Below, piece after piece: positions 24,815-36,600 of a stretch of 64,000 nt of DNA. Position 1 is the stretch's first letter. Each line of letters opens with the position of its first letter. A program made the translations under genes and the position numbers. This DNA is from Heterotrichella gracilis (Eukaryota > Sar > Xanthophyceae > Tribonematales > Xanthonemataceae): assembly GCA_032358255.1 (NCBI GenBank), contig JAULBX010004443.1:248001-312000 (forward strand). Direction: 5' to 3'. The notes beneath the pieces are model-generated. The model was not told the DNA's origin, did no database searches, and worked only from the letters and a program-made list of their open reading frames with translations.

Positions 24815-26609
24815 CCCCATCTTCCGCACCCTCCGGCACTATGACACATACTCCCTGAGGGAATATAAGCATGGTACGGAGCAACCCCTGGCTGCTTGAT
24901 GCATAAACCCAGGGTCTGGCAGGAGGGACGTTGGGGTCGAGTAATTGCTGCCCCAAGGCACTGCATGTCATTTGACCAAGCAGTGCCACCGTATGGCATT
25001 TGACCTACAGCATCTGGCCTTGTTTATGTGATTGAGCAGTTCCTGCAGTATATGACCTGTTCATCTGGCACAGAGCAATGACCTCGAGTCCTCTGCAATG
25101 GCATTACATGTTGTGCACTGCGGTACACTGGCACATGTATATTACACTTACGTACATATGTGCAATACTTCATTCCAGCGCACTGGGCATTCGTTTACAT
25201 CGATGGCATGCCGTACGAAATGGCGGAGTACAACGCGGCTGAGGTGTGGCAACCTGCAGGAAGGTTGCGGTCAATGTTATTCTGCTGGAAAACCCGGAGG
25301 TGCACACAATTAACACAATCAGGCCTGTATTGCCGTGATTGTGTGGCTTTGCAACCACATGGGGACTGATCATGCATTTGGCTGGCAGCCAGCCAAATCT
25401 TTCTCCATTTGGCTGGCAGGCAGCCAGCCAAGCCGCTTGTGTCCTTAAGGGTGGATGCAAAGTAGTATGCTGCTTGCGCTCACATGAGCAGTCTTGTGGG
25501 TTGCGCCATCTAATCACATGACAAGTGAGCACAATTTCAGTGATTGGTGGAGCTTGCGTTCGGTAGCCGCTTGTCCTAGTAAAACTGTAAATGGTTGCGC
25601 CTGGCGCGCCCCTCCTGCAGCGTGTGCGTGCCTACTTTGGCGGTGCCAACCTTGACAACGCCACCATGCCCGAGACCGTGCCTGTGGTGAGCGTGATGAC
25701 GCTGGAAGCGGCGGGGCAGGCAACGGCAACCAACTACTCGTTTGCCTTCTACATACCGTACAAGTACCAGGTAGGGGCAGGGATTTGAGTACAGCAGTGA
25801 CCACATGCATGCACATAGCCTTGATGACGCGAAGGGTGCAATGCTACCAGTGATGTCCATGCGCAATCTCCTGTGAAGCTTGTCTTCTGGCAGCTGCGCA
25901 GAAACAATGCTAGGCATGCCAGGTCTCCCGGCATGCACAGAAGCGATGCATGCATGCGCCGGATCTCCTTTCCAGCTGCCACAGCGATCTCATGTGGTTC
26001 ACCTAGTGCATTTGCAGGATGCCGTAAATTGCCGATGGCATGATGTCCAACCGATGTCCAGCACATGCATGCATGGCATGAGCACTTGAGCTTGTTAGAA
26101 GGTACTGCCTCCCAGCAATCATGCTGCTGCTGTGACAGTTTCCTCCCCTGCCCTGCAGAGTCGCCCCCCTCGCCCCACCTGCCCCAAGGTCAGGCTGGTA
26201 TCCCTTCCCCGCCTGCTGGTGTACCTGTCTGTGTTCCACACCTTCGCCTACGAGAAGATAGTGCTCATGGAGGCAATGCAGCTCAAGCAGGTAAGCGGTA
26301 CAAAAGTATAATGTTATACTTTTAACTATACTTTTTAATTATACTTCTAATTATACTTCTAGGTATGCATTTTGTATACTTTCATACCCCTTGACGCAGG
26401 CGCTGGACAGGGACGGCAGGGGGTACTGGCAGGGGGTGGTGCTGGTGGGGGAGTATGAGGTGGTGCACCCGCGTGGCCTGCGCAAGAGGCACAACGAGGT
26501 GGGGGTGGTGGGGCTGGAGGGGGGCGGGGAGGAGAATAAGGGGGCATGGGAGCAGGTTGCGAAGAGCGGGAAGATGGAGGGCGGTGGGGTGGTTTTTGAT
26601 GTGTGCTGA
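24815..26609 (+). CDS. SOUL haem-binding family protein, 5' end unresolved
   Basis: Exons 24815-24873, 25179-25243, 25621-25770, 26159-26290 and 26400-26609 (TGA) join in phase; the first recognised exon needs two bases from an upstream exon not found. The order of motifs is that of SOUL proteins: PIFRTLRHYDTYSLREY (the usual FxxLxxxxxYExREY start), YFGGANLDNATMPETVPV (YxxGxNxxxxxxxMTxPV), YSFAFYIPYKYQ (the FxxPxxY strand), CPKVRLVSLP, and a terminal GLRKRHNEVGVV (RHNEVW-like). SOUL/HEBP proteins bind haem or tetrapyrroles and in algae occur in plastid, cytosol and eyespot; the compartment cannot be told here. The exon-2 donor was set at GAG|GTGTGG because it keeps phase; a later donor at 25258 does not. 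Without the leader about 204 residues are covered. Confidence 0.8.
26308..26362. repeat. Short TATACTT-type tandem repeat in SOUL intron
   Basis: About five imperfect copies of an AT-rich unit around TATACTTTTAATTA fill the short last intron just before its acceptor region. It is a simple microsatellite. Confidence 0.7.
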
Positions 26610-28366
26610 GCCCGATGACGGTGGTCACATGCACCTGGGGATGGATGGGTGCTTCCATGGAGGTTGTGATACCCCTAGATAGCTGCGCACCTGACATAGT
26701 AAAGGTAGCAAGGCATTTTTTTAGACTTTTCACTAGGGCTGCTTTGGTGCCTGGCACCTTTTGTGGGTGGCCTACATACAGTAGGTTTATTTTGTACATT
26801 TTAGTCTAGCCTATGATGTGCTGTTCAAATGTTTTCTTGCATCATGCCGCTTTGGCACTTTGGCACTCCGCCATGGCGTGAGGATGCCAGATTGATTAGG
26901 CGATTTGTGTGGTGTACTATCTCAGCAAAAAAGTGACGCCTGCTGGCAAGAATTGTGCTGTATTGGTGTGTGATTGCTGATGCTGTCAGTTGTGTCTTCA
27001 TATTTCGCCAAGCCCCCCTTACAAGAAGTCACACGGTGGCCATGGCTGCTGGCAGCACAGGACCTGATCACTGGCTGTCAGGATTTGAGCCTTGTTTGGT
27101 CCCATATCCTGATCATTGCCTCCCTCCCATCCTGTGCTGTCATCATGAACAAGACCTTGCTGTCAACTGCCATCGCTATCAAACTGACGGAGTGCCCCCT
27201 CAGAACCACTTGGAATTCAGTGAAGAGGAAGAGCATTCACTGAAGAGGAAGAGCATGCGATATGGGCATTCTACTGATGATCATCCGGCCCGCTGTGGCA
27301 CAGCTGCTGCTGCCACAACAGTGACAGGAATCAGTCAAAATGGGTTAGGCCACGCAATTCCAGTTTCCCTGTAAAGAACATAATATGGGAAACATCGATG
27401 GATCCTGATTGCTCAGAGACATGTGGGGTTCTTCAAGCACTGTTTTTGTTCACACGTGGTGCTGTGACAGTCAGGTTTTTCACCAGGACCTGACAGCACC
27501 ACATGTGAACAATAAGTAGATACATTGCTCATATCACCGAGGGGAGTTGTTGCCCCTACAAGGCAAATGGAGATCATCTTGAGAAGAAATGATTTCTTCT
27601 CAAGGCAATAGAGACATTTCCACCCGAAATCTAATGGAAAAAAATAATAAGTGTGCTCCCCGGGATGCTTGGCGGCAAAGTAGTCGTTGGCATTCTGACC
27701 TCACAGTGCGCGCGAGCGGCTGCCATAAATTCCAACGCACACCAGCAGCGACAATGACACCGCAACCCTGTGCACGCCCAGCTTAACTTTGCTGCGTCTT
27801 GCCCCATTTCATCGCACGTCTCTGTGCCACACCAATCAGGCACATTACTAACACCACCGTGCGCAGCCGACGGCTCGCCGGGTATTGCACACCAACAACC
27901 TCAGACGACAAGTGCTCCGAATACACAAGGTAAACAGACGAAATATAGAGGTCTTACTTGAAGCACCTGTCACTAACTACCAAGTGCCTGCTTGGTGGGT
28001 GTTGGGTGTATCTCGACACCCGTATGCATGCATATGGTCCCCACCGCCAGCCGACACCACTCCCTAGTGCCGCAGTGCACTTGCAGCGTAGTGCAACTTG
28101 CATGCGATGCTACGGTTGGTTTGTATCAAACCTATTGCCCGCAGCCCGCCACCCCTGTTCTACCCCACCACTCACCCCACTGTGTGTGGTTCGCCTAGCC
28201 TGGTGGTCCTAACCTAAACCATATAGGTTATAACCGCGACCTTGCCCATACCTAACGACCACCCACCTTGTTCATCTGCAGAGCTAATAGCACGATACTG
28301 GCAGCCACATCACAGCAGGCGCCTCCTGGACCACCCCCGGGTGCACAAGCCAGGCTGCGGGGCAGC
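26610..28366. other. Spacer with two inverted repeats
   Basis: No gene is recognised. The interval contains a tandem duplication (AGTGAAGAGGAAGAGCAT twice, near 27219-27256), a hairpin at 27447-27512 and a perfect short palindrome at 27578-27604. The last 100 bases should hold the RlmN start region. Confidence 0.45.
27447..27512. repeat. Hairpin-forming inverted repeat
   Basis: TTGTTCACACGTGGTGCTGT at 27447 is matched in inverse by ACAGCACCACATGTGAACAA ending at 27512, with CAGGT/ACCTG continuing inward. The left arm has about six extra bases. The loop is short. No coding content is seen. Confidence 0.75.
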
Positions 28367-31300
28367 ATGCACACCTCCTCCCGCCCCACCACACTGCTCC
28401 GCCACACGCCCGGCTGTGGGATGCTGGCTCGGACAGCCCGTAGTGTGGGCAGGCGCGTGCGCAGCCTAGCCACCACCCCCACAGCAGCAGCACCCAAGGG
28501 GGAGAACAGCCAGGGGGCAGCCAAGGGGAGTAACACCAGCAAGCCAGCTGTCAGTCGCACCACAGGGGGGGATGCCGCAGCAGGTGTTGACGCGCCGTTG
28601 ACCGGTAAGGCGTTCCTGAAGCACACGCTGCAGCAAGTGAGGAGGAACGTGCAGTCCCAGGCGCCCAACCAGGGGACTCCTAAGGGGCCAACCGCAAACG
28701 GGGCCGCTGCGGGGGTGTCACCCAAGGGGAAGAGCTCCAAGAAGCGCTCAGCAGGGGGTGTCAGGGCACGCCATCGTGATGCGGCAGGCCAAGAGGGGCA
28801 GGAGGAGGGGCTAATGAGGCTGGGGAACATTGCTGTGCGGACGGTGGATGCATCCTTGTTGGTGGGGTCTGCGCGGCTGGAGCAAGGGGCAAAAGTGGGT
28901 GGCCAAGTATACAGCAACGGGTATGGCGCCGGCAACGGGTACAGCGCTGGTAATGGAAATGGCATGGGCAACGGGAACGGCACCAGCAACGGCAGGACAG
29001 GATTTGGTGCCAGCAATGGGTACGGCATCAGCAACGCAGGGATCAGCACCACCAACGGTAGTGGCATCACCATGGCAGGGTTCAGCACTAGCAGCAGCGC
29101 CAGCACCGCCCCCGCAAAGTCTGATGGCGACGAGCGGGTGGTGAGCCACGCGCTGGCCTCCACCTCCTCCCCCCCAGCGCCCCAGGTGGGGGTCATCCCC
29201 AGGCAGCAGGGGGTGACTGATGGGGACTGGGACCAGGCGGATGCGGCTGCGGTGAGGGAGGCGCTGCTGGATGCGGAGAAGAAAAAGGCGGCGCTGAAGA
29301 CAGGTGGGCAGGAGCGCTACGCATGTAGCTTGTGGGGCACATTTGCATGTGGCGGGGGTGGGACATAGGTTGTCATGGAGGCAGATGGGGTGAGTGTGCA
29401 TGTGGGTGCAGGGGGACGTGTGTGCATGGTGTGGGGCCATGCACTGCAGCCAGGCGAGGCCGCCAGTGCATGCGCCCGGCCCGCCATGCGCCATGGGTGT
29501 GTGCAGCAGCCACCATGCTTGCGTATGCCATGCCAGCAGGCCACCCAGGTACCACATAGTCCTTGGGCGGCGTGTAATCACCCACTCATATACCGCGCCC
29601 CTGACATCCTGCTCTGCTCCTCCTCCCCCAGGTGACGTGCTGCTTGGGCTTAGCGTAGAGCAGATGCAGGCCCTGGCGGTGGCGGATGGCCAGGCCGCCT
29701 ACCGCGGCAAGCAGCTGTATGATGGCATCATGCAGGGCGCGCGCAGCGTACTGGAGGTGGCAAACGTGAGTCCCAGGCGGTGGTGTGGTTCCAAAGGGCA
29801 CATATGGTGACCGCTTCGTTTGACTGCCATGCACGGTGCTTGCAGGGAGTTGCCCCACGGCTCAACTCAGCCTTGGACTTGATGGGGCTTGCTAAGCACT
29901 AGGCACCCCCTCCCCCCTTGCATGTGCACCACCATCTGGCGGTGCACTTTCCTGGTTAAGCACATGCAATCCTGCAAGACAAGCAGGCACTGCATGTGCT
30001 GACTTCTCAACTGTGGCCCTCTGCGTCTGAAGATTTGTGTGTTTCTGTTTCCTCCCCAGGTCCCCCTCGCGTGGCGCGAGTCCCTTGCGGCCAGGGGCGT
30101 ACGCACCGGCAGGTCAATCCTGCAAATGTGCCAGGTGCGGAAGGGGAGGACAGGGGAGGTTGCGGGGGTGTAGGATCATGTTAGTGGCACATGGTAAATG
30201 CACTGAAGTCAATGATACACAATAAATAATGGAATAAACAAACCATTTATTTGCAGGTACCTCCTTAGGTTAGGGCCTGTGTTTGCACTAAGTAATGTTG
30301 AAGGCAGCTGTAAAATCTTCAGTATGCAGCAGGCAATTTAGACGGACATTGCCATACCCATTGCCATGGGTATTGCCATCCCCTTTCCCTTGACATAATG
30401 AATACTTTTGGGGTACCCCTTTAATGAATTATTTCTACCTCACCTGGCCACACGCACAGGCACATGTGCACCCACATGACCGCCAGCCCCCACTCTGCTC
30501 CCCATCCCCCTCACCCCATCCCCCCTTGCTGCAGTCCGCCCCCGACGGCACCCGCAAGTTCCTGCTGCAACTATCTGATGGGCGCGTGGTGGAGACGGTG
30601 GGCATCCCGGGGCTGGACAAGGACTCGAGCAGGCTTACGGTGTGCGTGTCGTCACAGGTAGGGGGACAGGCTGGAATAGTAGGAAAGAGGAAGGGGAGAG
30701 CCAGGGGGTACCACTAGGTAGTAGTGGTTGCAATTCATGGTGATAGGACTCCAGCAGGCTGGTGTGCGTGTCGTCACAAGTAGGGGAACTGGGGGCAGGA
30801 ATGCAGGGTTGGGAAGATGTGGGAAATGGGCGGAGGCACATTGACCAGCAGTAAGCTGAGGGCATCAAGGGGAGACATGAGGTGCCCATAGACCCATCCG
30901 CTCACACCCTGCACCCCATTCAGATGATCCAGTGTGTCATTGGAAACCATGTGTCCTCACCCCCACCTCACGCACCCACCCACCCATTCACCCGCCCACC
31001 CACACCCCTTCCCCGCAGGTTGGCTGCCCCATGCGCTGCACCTTCTGCGCCACAGGCCAGGGCGGCTTTGCGCGCAACCTGCTTGCACACGAGATAGCGG
31101 ACCAGGTGCTGACGGTGCAGGAGGCTTTTGGGAGGAGGGTCAGCAACGTGGGTGAGTACTGGGGTGGGGGGGTTGAGCGGGGGAGGAGTTGCGATTTGGG
31201 TGTGGGTGGTGACAGGGGCAGTACGCCAAGCTTGGCAGGGCAGGGCGGGGCTGGGGTTGACGGGGCTGGGCAGCACATGTGTAACGTGGGCGGCAGTGTT

Positions 31301-32536
31301 AGATTGCTGTGATTCCAGTGGGTGTGCGGGTTACACCCTGGTGTGAGACCAATGAGGGGTGCAACCAAGGACAGTCATTACATTGTGGTGGCAATTCAAT
31401 GCATCTACCTCTGATCAACCTCCCCCATTGCGCAGTGTTCATGGGCATGGGCGAGCCGCTGCTCAACCTGCGCAACGTGCTCCAAGCGCACGAAACCCTA
31501 AACAAGGGACTGGGCATCGGCGCGCGCCACATCACCATCTCCACCGTGGGCGTGCCCAACTCCATCCTCAAGCTTGCTGCAGCCAACCTGCAGTCCACGC
31601 TGGCGGTGTCCATCCACGCTGGCAACCAGACCCTGCGGGAGTCGCTCATACCCTCCGCGAGGGTCTACCCCCTGGAGGCGCTGCTCATGGACTGCAGGGA
31701 GTACTTCCAGATCACGGGCAGGAGGGTGACGTTTGAGTACACGCTGCTGGCGGGGGTGAACGACGGGCAACAGCACGTGCGTGCTCAAACCCTAAACCCT
31801 AAACCCTAAACTATAAAGGTTAAACCCTAACACAGTTTGGGTACACGCTGCTTGACGGGGGAGAATGACGGGCAGCAGCACGTGCATGACCTAACCCTAA
31901 ACCCTAAATCCTGTAGCTTTGAAGTCATGAGCCCAGCACTTCAGATTAGCCAAATATACTCCACTGCCTACCCTCCACTGTGTCAGCATAGAGCGCCCCA
32001 TCACAGTCCTAGATTGCACTTTGCCTCTATGCCTGGAAATTGGTTACCTTGGCAATTCCCATGCGCTTGTACACCCCAAGAGCGCTCCCCCTCCTTGCCA
32101 CGCACCCTTAACAGCTCGCCACTCTACCTTTCATGCACCCTTCCCCCCACAGCCAACCACGAGTACCCTTACCTAGGATACCTGCCACAAAAACCCTCAC
32201 CTAGCATTCCCATCACAACATTGTGACCGAGGGTTTTCCGCTACAAATACCCTGACCTTGGGTCCCCGCCACACGCAGGCCCAGGAGCTGGCCACCCAGC
32301 TTTCCCGCTTCGACCTGCGCAGCCACGTCAACCTCATACCCTGGAACCCGGTGGACGACTCCTCATACACGCGCCCCTCGCGCGCCGCGGTGTCGCGCTT
32401 TGTTGCGGTGCTCGAGGCGGCAGGTATCCCCACCACCGTGCGCATCACCCGGGGGCTGGAGGCGGCTGCCGCGTGCGGGCAGCTGCGCAACCGGCACCAG
32501 AAGGAGCCGATGAAGGCGTTTGCGGTGCCCACATGA
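28367..32536 (+). CDS. rlmN: RlmN-type 23S rRNA (adenine-C2) methyltransferase, organellar
   Basis: Seven exons close in phase: 28367-29303, 29632-29765, 30060-30134, 30535-30657, 31019-31151, 31436-31776 and 32279-32536 (TGA), 666 residues. This radical-SAM enzyme methylates C2 of an adenine in large-subunit rRNA and some tRNAs. Visible hallmarks are the N-terminal helical part ([20 protein letters not shown]), the cluster motif C-x3-C-x2-C as [12 protein letters not shown], the [10 protein letters not shown] motif, [33 protein letters not shown], and ACGQL with the Cys expected to carry the methyl group. The first ~310 residues are extra compared with the ~380-residue bacterial enzyme: an Arg/Ser/Thr leader ([14 protein letters not shown]...) like an organelle transit peptide, then low complexity with Asn-Gly repeats (~190-235). 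Plastid or mitochondrial location is inferred. Introns 4 and 6 hold degenerate copies of the preceding exon end. Confidence 0.93.
30746..30795 (+). repeat. Degenerate copy of RlmN exon-4 end and its donor inside intron 4
   Basis: GGACTCCAGCAGGCTGGTGT and the following GCGTGTCGTCACAAGTAGGG repeat the exon-4 end at 30621-30664 (GGACTCGAGCAGGCTTACGG, then TGTGCGTGTCGTCACAGGTA) with one small deletion and a lost donor (CAG|GT became CAAGT). The copy is about 95 bp downstream. Confidence 0.8.
31800..31910 (+). repeat. Telomere-like repeats plus degenerate copy of RlmN exon-6 end in intron 6
   Basis: Directly behind the exon-6 donor (31776) lie several AAACCCT units (31786-31832). Then from about 31837 a copy of the exon end follows (TTTGGGTACACGCTGCTTGA, then ATGACGGGCAGCAGCACGTG), which matches 31731-31780 (TTTGAGTACACGCTGCTGGC, then CGACGGGCAACAGCACGTGC). 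A second set of CCTAACCCTAAACCCTAAA follows. So exon edge plus telomere-like tract are duplicated in tandem. Confidence 0.88.
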
Positions 32537-33601
32537 GCCAGGCCTGTTAAGGGTTAAGGGACTCAGAGGCTGTAGTGGTGGTCTGAATCAGTCACTGGTG
32601 CGGCATCGTCCTGTGTGGAGAGCACGCCCACATGTAGATATGTATTATATCTATGGGCTGGCCCCGGGTGATCGGCGCCTCAGGCCTAGTGGGATGGGGG
32701 CATGTGGGGAAAGGGGGGGGGACGCGACTGGGCGCTTCCGGGCTGTATTGTTCAACAACAACAACTTGTCCGGGACAATATTGTATGTTGACCTGCTAAC
32801 TTGGCAGTTTGAATTGGGGACTATGGTTCAAAGTTGGGCAGTGCCATCACGCATGCAGCGCCATTGGCCATATGCGCGCGCTATTGGCCATTTACGCGTA
32901 CAGCAGCACTAATACTCATTGCTAGCAACACTGATGGGGAGAGACATGTGTACTGTCATAGTTGATCATGTGCCACTGGCGGCCAACAGCACACCAGCAC
33001 GCCATCTGGTGAAAACTGGCCAGTGGATATACAATATTGTAATGAAAATGGAAATGCTTAGCTGCCCTTTGCAATACAATTGCGCCGTTAAACATTGCAG
33101 TGCAATGATAAGAACTGCAATTTGCAATGATTTTAAATGTACATTACGTAACAAAACGTTGAAAGGAGGTGCACTCATGAGGAAGAGACCTCTGGAAGTC
33201 AAATAAATAGCAATTTATTGCTCAACCTAGTGATTAAGTATTGGAATATAATTTTTCGAGACAATAATGGATCCAAACAATGAGGGGGAATGTACAACTG
33301 CACTGCGGCAACTGGTAGAATATGCATACTTAGATCGAATTAAACTCAAATTCCAAGATTGCCATTGCACATGGCTGAGTAGTACTGGTGTCAGTACCGG
33401 GCAGCTGCCACGCTCTAAGCACGGCGGTCCAATGCTCAGCTCACGTGGGCTATGTGCATCAAGCTGTTACTGTAACAGCCCTCCGCCATTGCGCACTGCT
33501 AGGCGACTAGCTTCACTCCTACAGCCCACGTGGACTGCACCCAGGGGGAGAGCATGCACAGCGTGGCCCACAATTCACGCTCCCTACCCCGCTGGCACCT
33601 C
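32537..33601. other. Spacer between convergent RlmN and channel genes
   Basis: No gene recognised. It contains both 3' ends. The 33000-33250 part is AT-rich. No hairpin or repeat family stands out. Confidence 0.4.
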
Positions 33602-36600
33602 TCAAGTGCTGGCATGATGCAGGCGAGAGGGGCCGTGCCTCCCCGCGCCGCCCCGCGCATGCTCCCCCCCTGGGTACCCATCCCCCACACAATGACCATG
33701 ATGGCCATCCCCCACCCCCACATGCGGGTCATGGTGCGCCTCCCCCACACCCCCACGGGGGTCACCATGCGCATGCAGATGGGCAGGGCCATGACCAGCT
33801 TGGGGCAACCTGTGGCCAGCACCGTGGGGGTGGGTACCCGCAGCCATGTGTGGGTGGTGGGGTGGGTGCTGCAAGGCTCGCAGCACCGCCGCCTGCCTCC
33901 TTGCGTTGACCTCCACCCTTGCCTGCGCAACGATGCGGAACAGGGCGCGCACCTGTGAGTGAGGGGGGGGGAGGGGGGGGGGGGTCAGCATGGCGAGGCA
34001 TTTCTCAGGCAAATCGCCGCAGAACAGCCTCTTGCAAGGGCGCCGAATGTAACACGCCGCCAGTCGCTGCCACTAAGGCCACATTTGACTAAGATGTAAA
34101 CATACAGGGTGCTGCTGACAGGGTAAACATATGATGTGGTGGCCCGCTGCTGCTCCGCCTGGCACAGTATGTGGTGCAGCTCACCACCTGGCATGAGCAT
34201 GCTTGTGGCGGCCTACATGATGTGCTCTACCCATGTGGCTCACCTCTGGGTAGATGCCTGCCACCCGCTCAAAGCTTGTGTGTGTGAGTGAGAACAGCAT
34301 GACGGGGGAGGTGCACACAGCGCTGGCAGTGCGGCGGGGGGGTGCACACTGCCAAGCACGGGCCTGCGCACACAGACGTGGTGATGATGGTGGTGCATGG
34401 TGGTTTGGCATATGTATGCATGAGGTGTGGGGCTAGCTGAGCATTGCAATAGCTAGCGATTATTTGCCAGGCCGCATAAAGCAAAATGGTAGGGCGGGAA
34501 TTTTACGGGTTAAGGGTTCAAGATTTAGGGTTTAAGTTACAGATGGATGAGAAATACAGTTTTCCCCCTGTAAATTAACCTAGCTGACCATGGTTCAAGG
34601 ATTTGCAAATATGCCTGAATATGCAAGCCATGGTATTTGACAATGTGTCCATCAACGAGTAGTTCAACTCTGCTTGTGACTCGGTCATATCAGGTACACT
34701 GTACCCTGCTGACATTTCTATACTTTTGGTTGCCAATGGATCCAATGGTTGGAATAAATAAACATCGTCCCTGGCCCTCACCCCTCCTCTCCCCCCCTCA
34801 CCTTTTCCCCCGGGGTCCCTTGCTGCGGCGCATCCATTACAAAGAACTCCCCCACCACTGCCCCTGGCCCCAGCACTGTGACCACCTCCCCGTTGCTCTC
34901 AACCCGCACCACCCCTGACTGGATGAAGAAGAGCTCCTCGGCGGCCTCACCCTGTGACAGGGGGCACATGATTAGTCATGCAGGCCTGCAGGCCAAACTG
35001 GGATGTAATTAATTTAGGACATGCAGTTGAAATGCAAATAGTTTGCCATGACACAACTCAGGGACCCCCCGTCATGCCTGCAGGGTCAGACTGCCTGAAT
35101 CACTCATGCTGCATGAGTCCCGCAGGGTACCACAGTTTGCATATTCACCAGAGGGCGCAATACCAGACAATGTACCCTTAGTACCCCCACCCCCTTTCTC
35201 CCACCTGTTCAAACAGCTTTTCCCCTGTCCCATACACCGCCCGCTTCATGTGCTCAGCCAGCAGGCGGGCAACCACCGCACGGCAGGCGCACAGGATGGG
35301 CACGCGGCGCAGGATGGTCTGGGCCTCCGCAACCTGGGCAGGGTGGTGGTGGTGGTGGTGGTGTGTGTGGGAGGGGGGGGGGTGTGGGGGAGCAGGCGCT
35401 GTGAGAGGGCATGCACTTCAATTGACAGCCGCTGGGCATCCAACGAAGCGTACATATATAGTGATTACTTTTCAAATACGATTTACCCCCTGCACAGAGT
35501 AGGGTGTTTTCATGTGACTGTCCTACCACCGCGAATCCCAGATATTTTCAGGTACCCACACAGTAAGTTCCCTCTCCCCCCACCCACCTTAACATCAATG
35601 TACAGCGACGGGGGCAGCTCCGCCAGCATCTCCGTCTGGTGCGCAATCACCTTCTGACCACCCTGATAGTGGCGCACCTCGCCCAGGTAGCGCTGGCGCA
35701 GCTCGTGGGGCACGCTGCGCAGCCGGCAAAACACCTGCGCAGAAGGGGGGGGTGGTAAGCGCCGTTGGGGGTTCATAATTCCAGCATGCTCCACTTTTGC
35801 TGTTTTCACAGCTGCTTCGGCAAAGTGTACTTTGTTTGCCCATACAACATGTTGCATAACTATGCATATCTCATCATGAACTATGATCGTCAATAAATGC
35901 GTATTTTATAAGATAAATAAGAGTAGTAATGTACATAAAAAAAGGTGCATGGTGTCACAGCCTGCCATGCTCTGAACCGGTGACCCCCCCCCTCACCCGA
36001 CCCCACCCCACTCACCCTCCACGCATCCGCCCGCTCCACCCACCCCCTGCCCGCCCTGTCCAGCAGGTCCCTGAACGCATACAGCATGAGCGCGGAGAAA
36101 GCCGCCCACAGCGCCCTGCCTGTGGCTATTGACCACAGCAGAATGAGTATCTCGTGTGTGGTGCGCGGGGGGTCGGTGCCGTACTTGACTGCCAGGGTGC
36201 AGGAGGCCACGGCGAAGAGGGAGTAGATGTACTGCGAGGGCAAGAAGGAAAGTGTGGGGATACGAGGAGAGCAAGGGGGGAAAAGGGGACAATTGTAGCG
36301 AGACATGAAAGGGGGATTTAGATTGCGCAATTGCCCTGGCGTTCATCTAGATCACTCACCGTTAGATCACTGGATCACTCAGCCTTTTCAAATCAGGGTT
36401 CCTCTGTAACCCCAAACACTCCACAGAAAACCTGAACACAAAAGAACCCCAGAATCATACCCCCCCTCCAAAAAAAGTACCCCCTACCCCCCCTACTTGC
36501 GTGCCGCTGCTTGCGTCCTCCAGCCCCTGCCTGATGAGCCAGTTGTCTGGCCCCGGGTGCGCCTTGAGCATGAGCTTGACGGTGATCAGGTGCAGGCAGG

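Noticed and set aside
28252-29196. 314-codon minus-strand open frame
   Set aside because: Antisense shadow of RlmN exon 1; low-complexity Pro/Leu/Val sequence from reversed repeats.
31786-31910. CCCTAAA repeats as a chromosome end
   Set aside because: Short, degenerate and internal to an RlmN intron with coding exons on both sides.
33961-33986. Long G run as a quadruplex element
   Set aside because: On the transcribed strand it is the pyrimidine tract of the last channel acceptor, which explains it.
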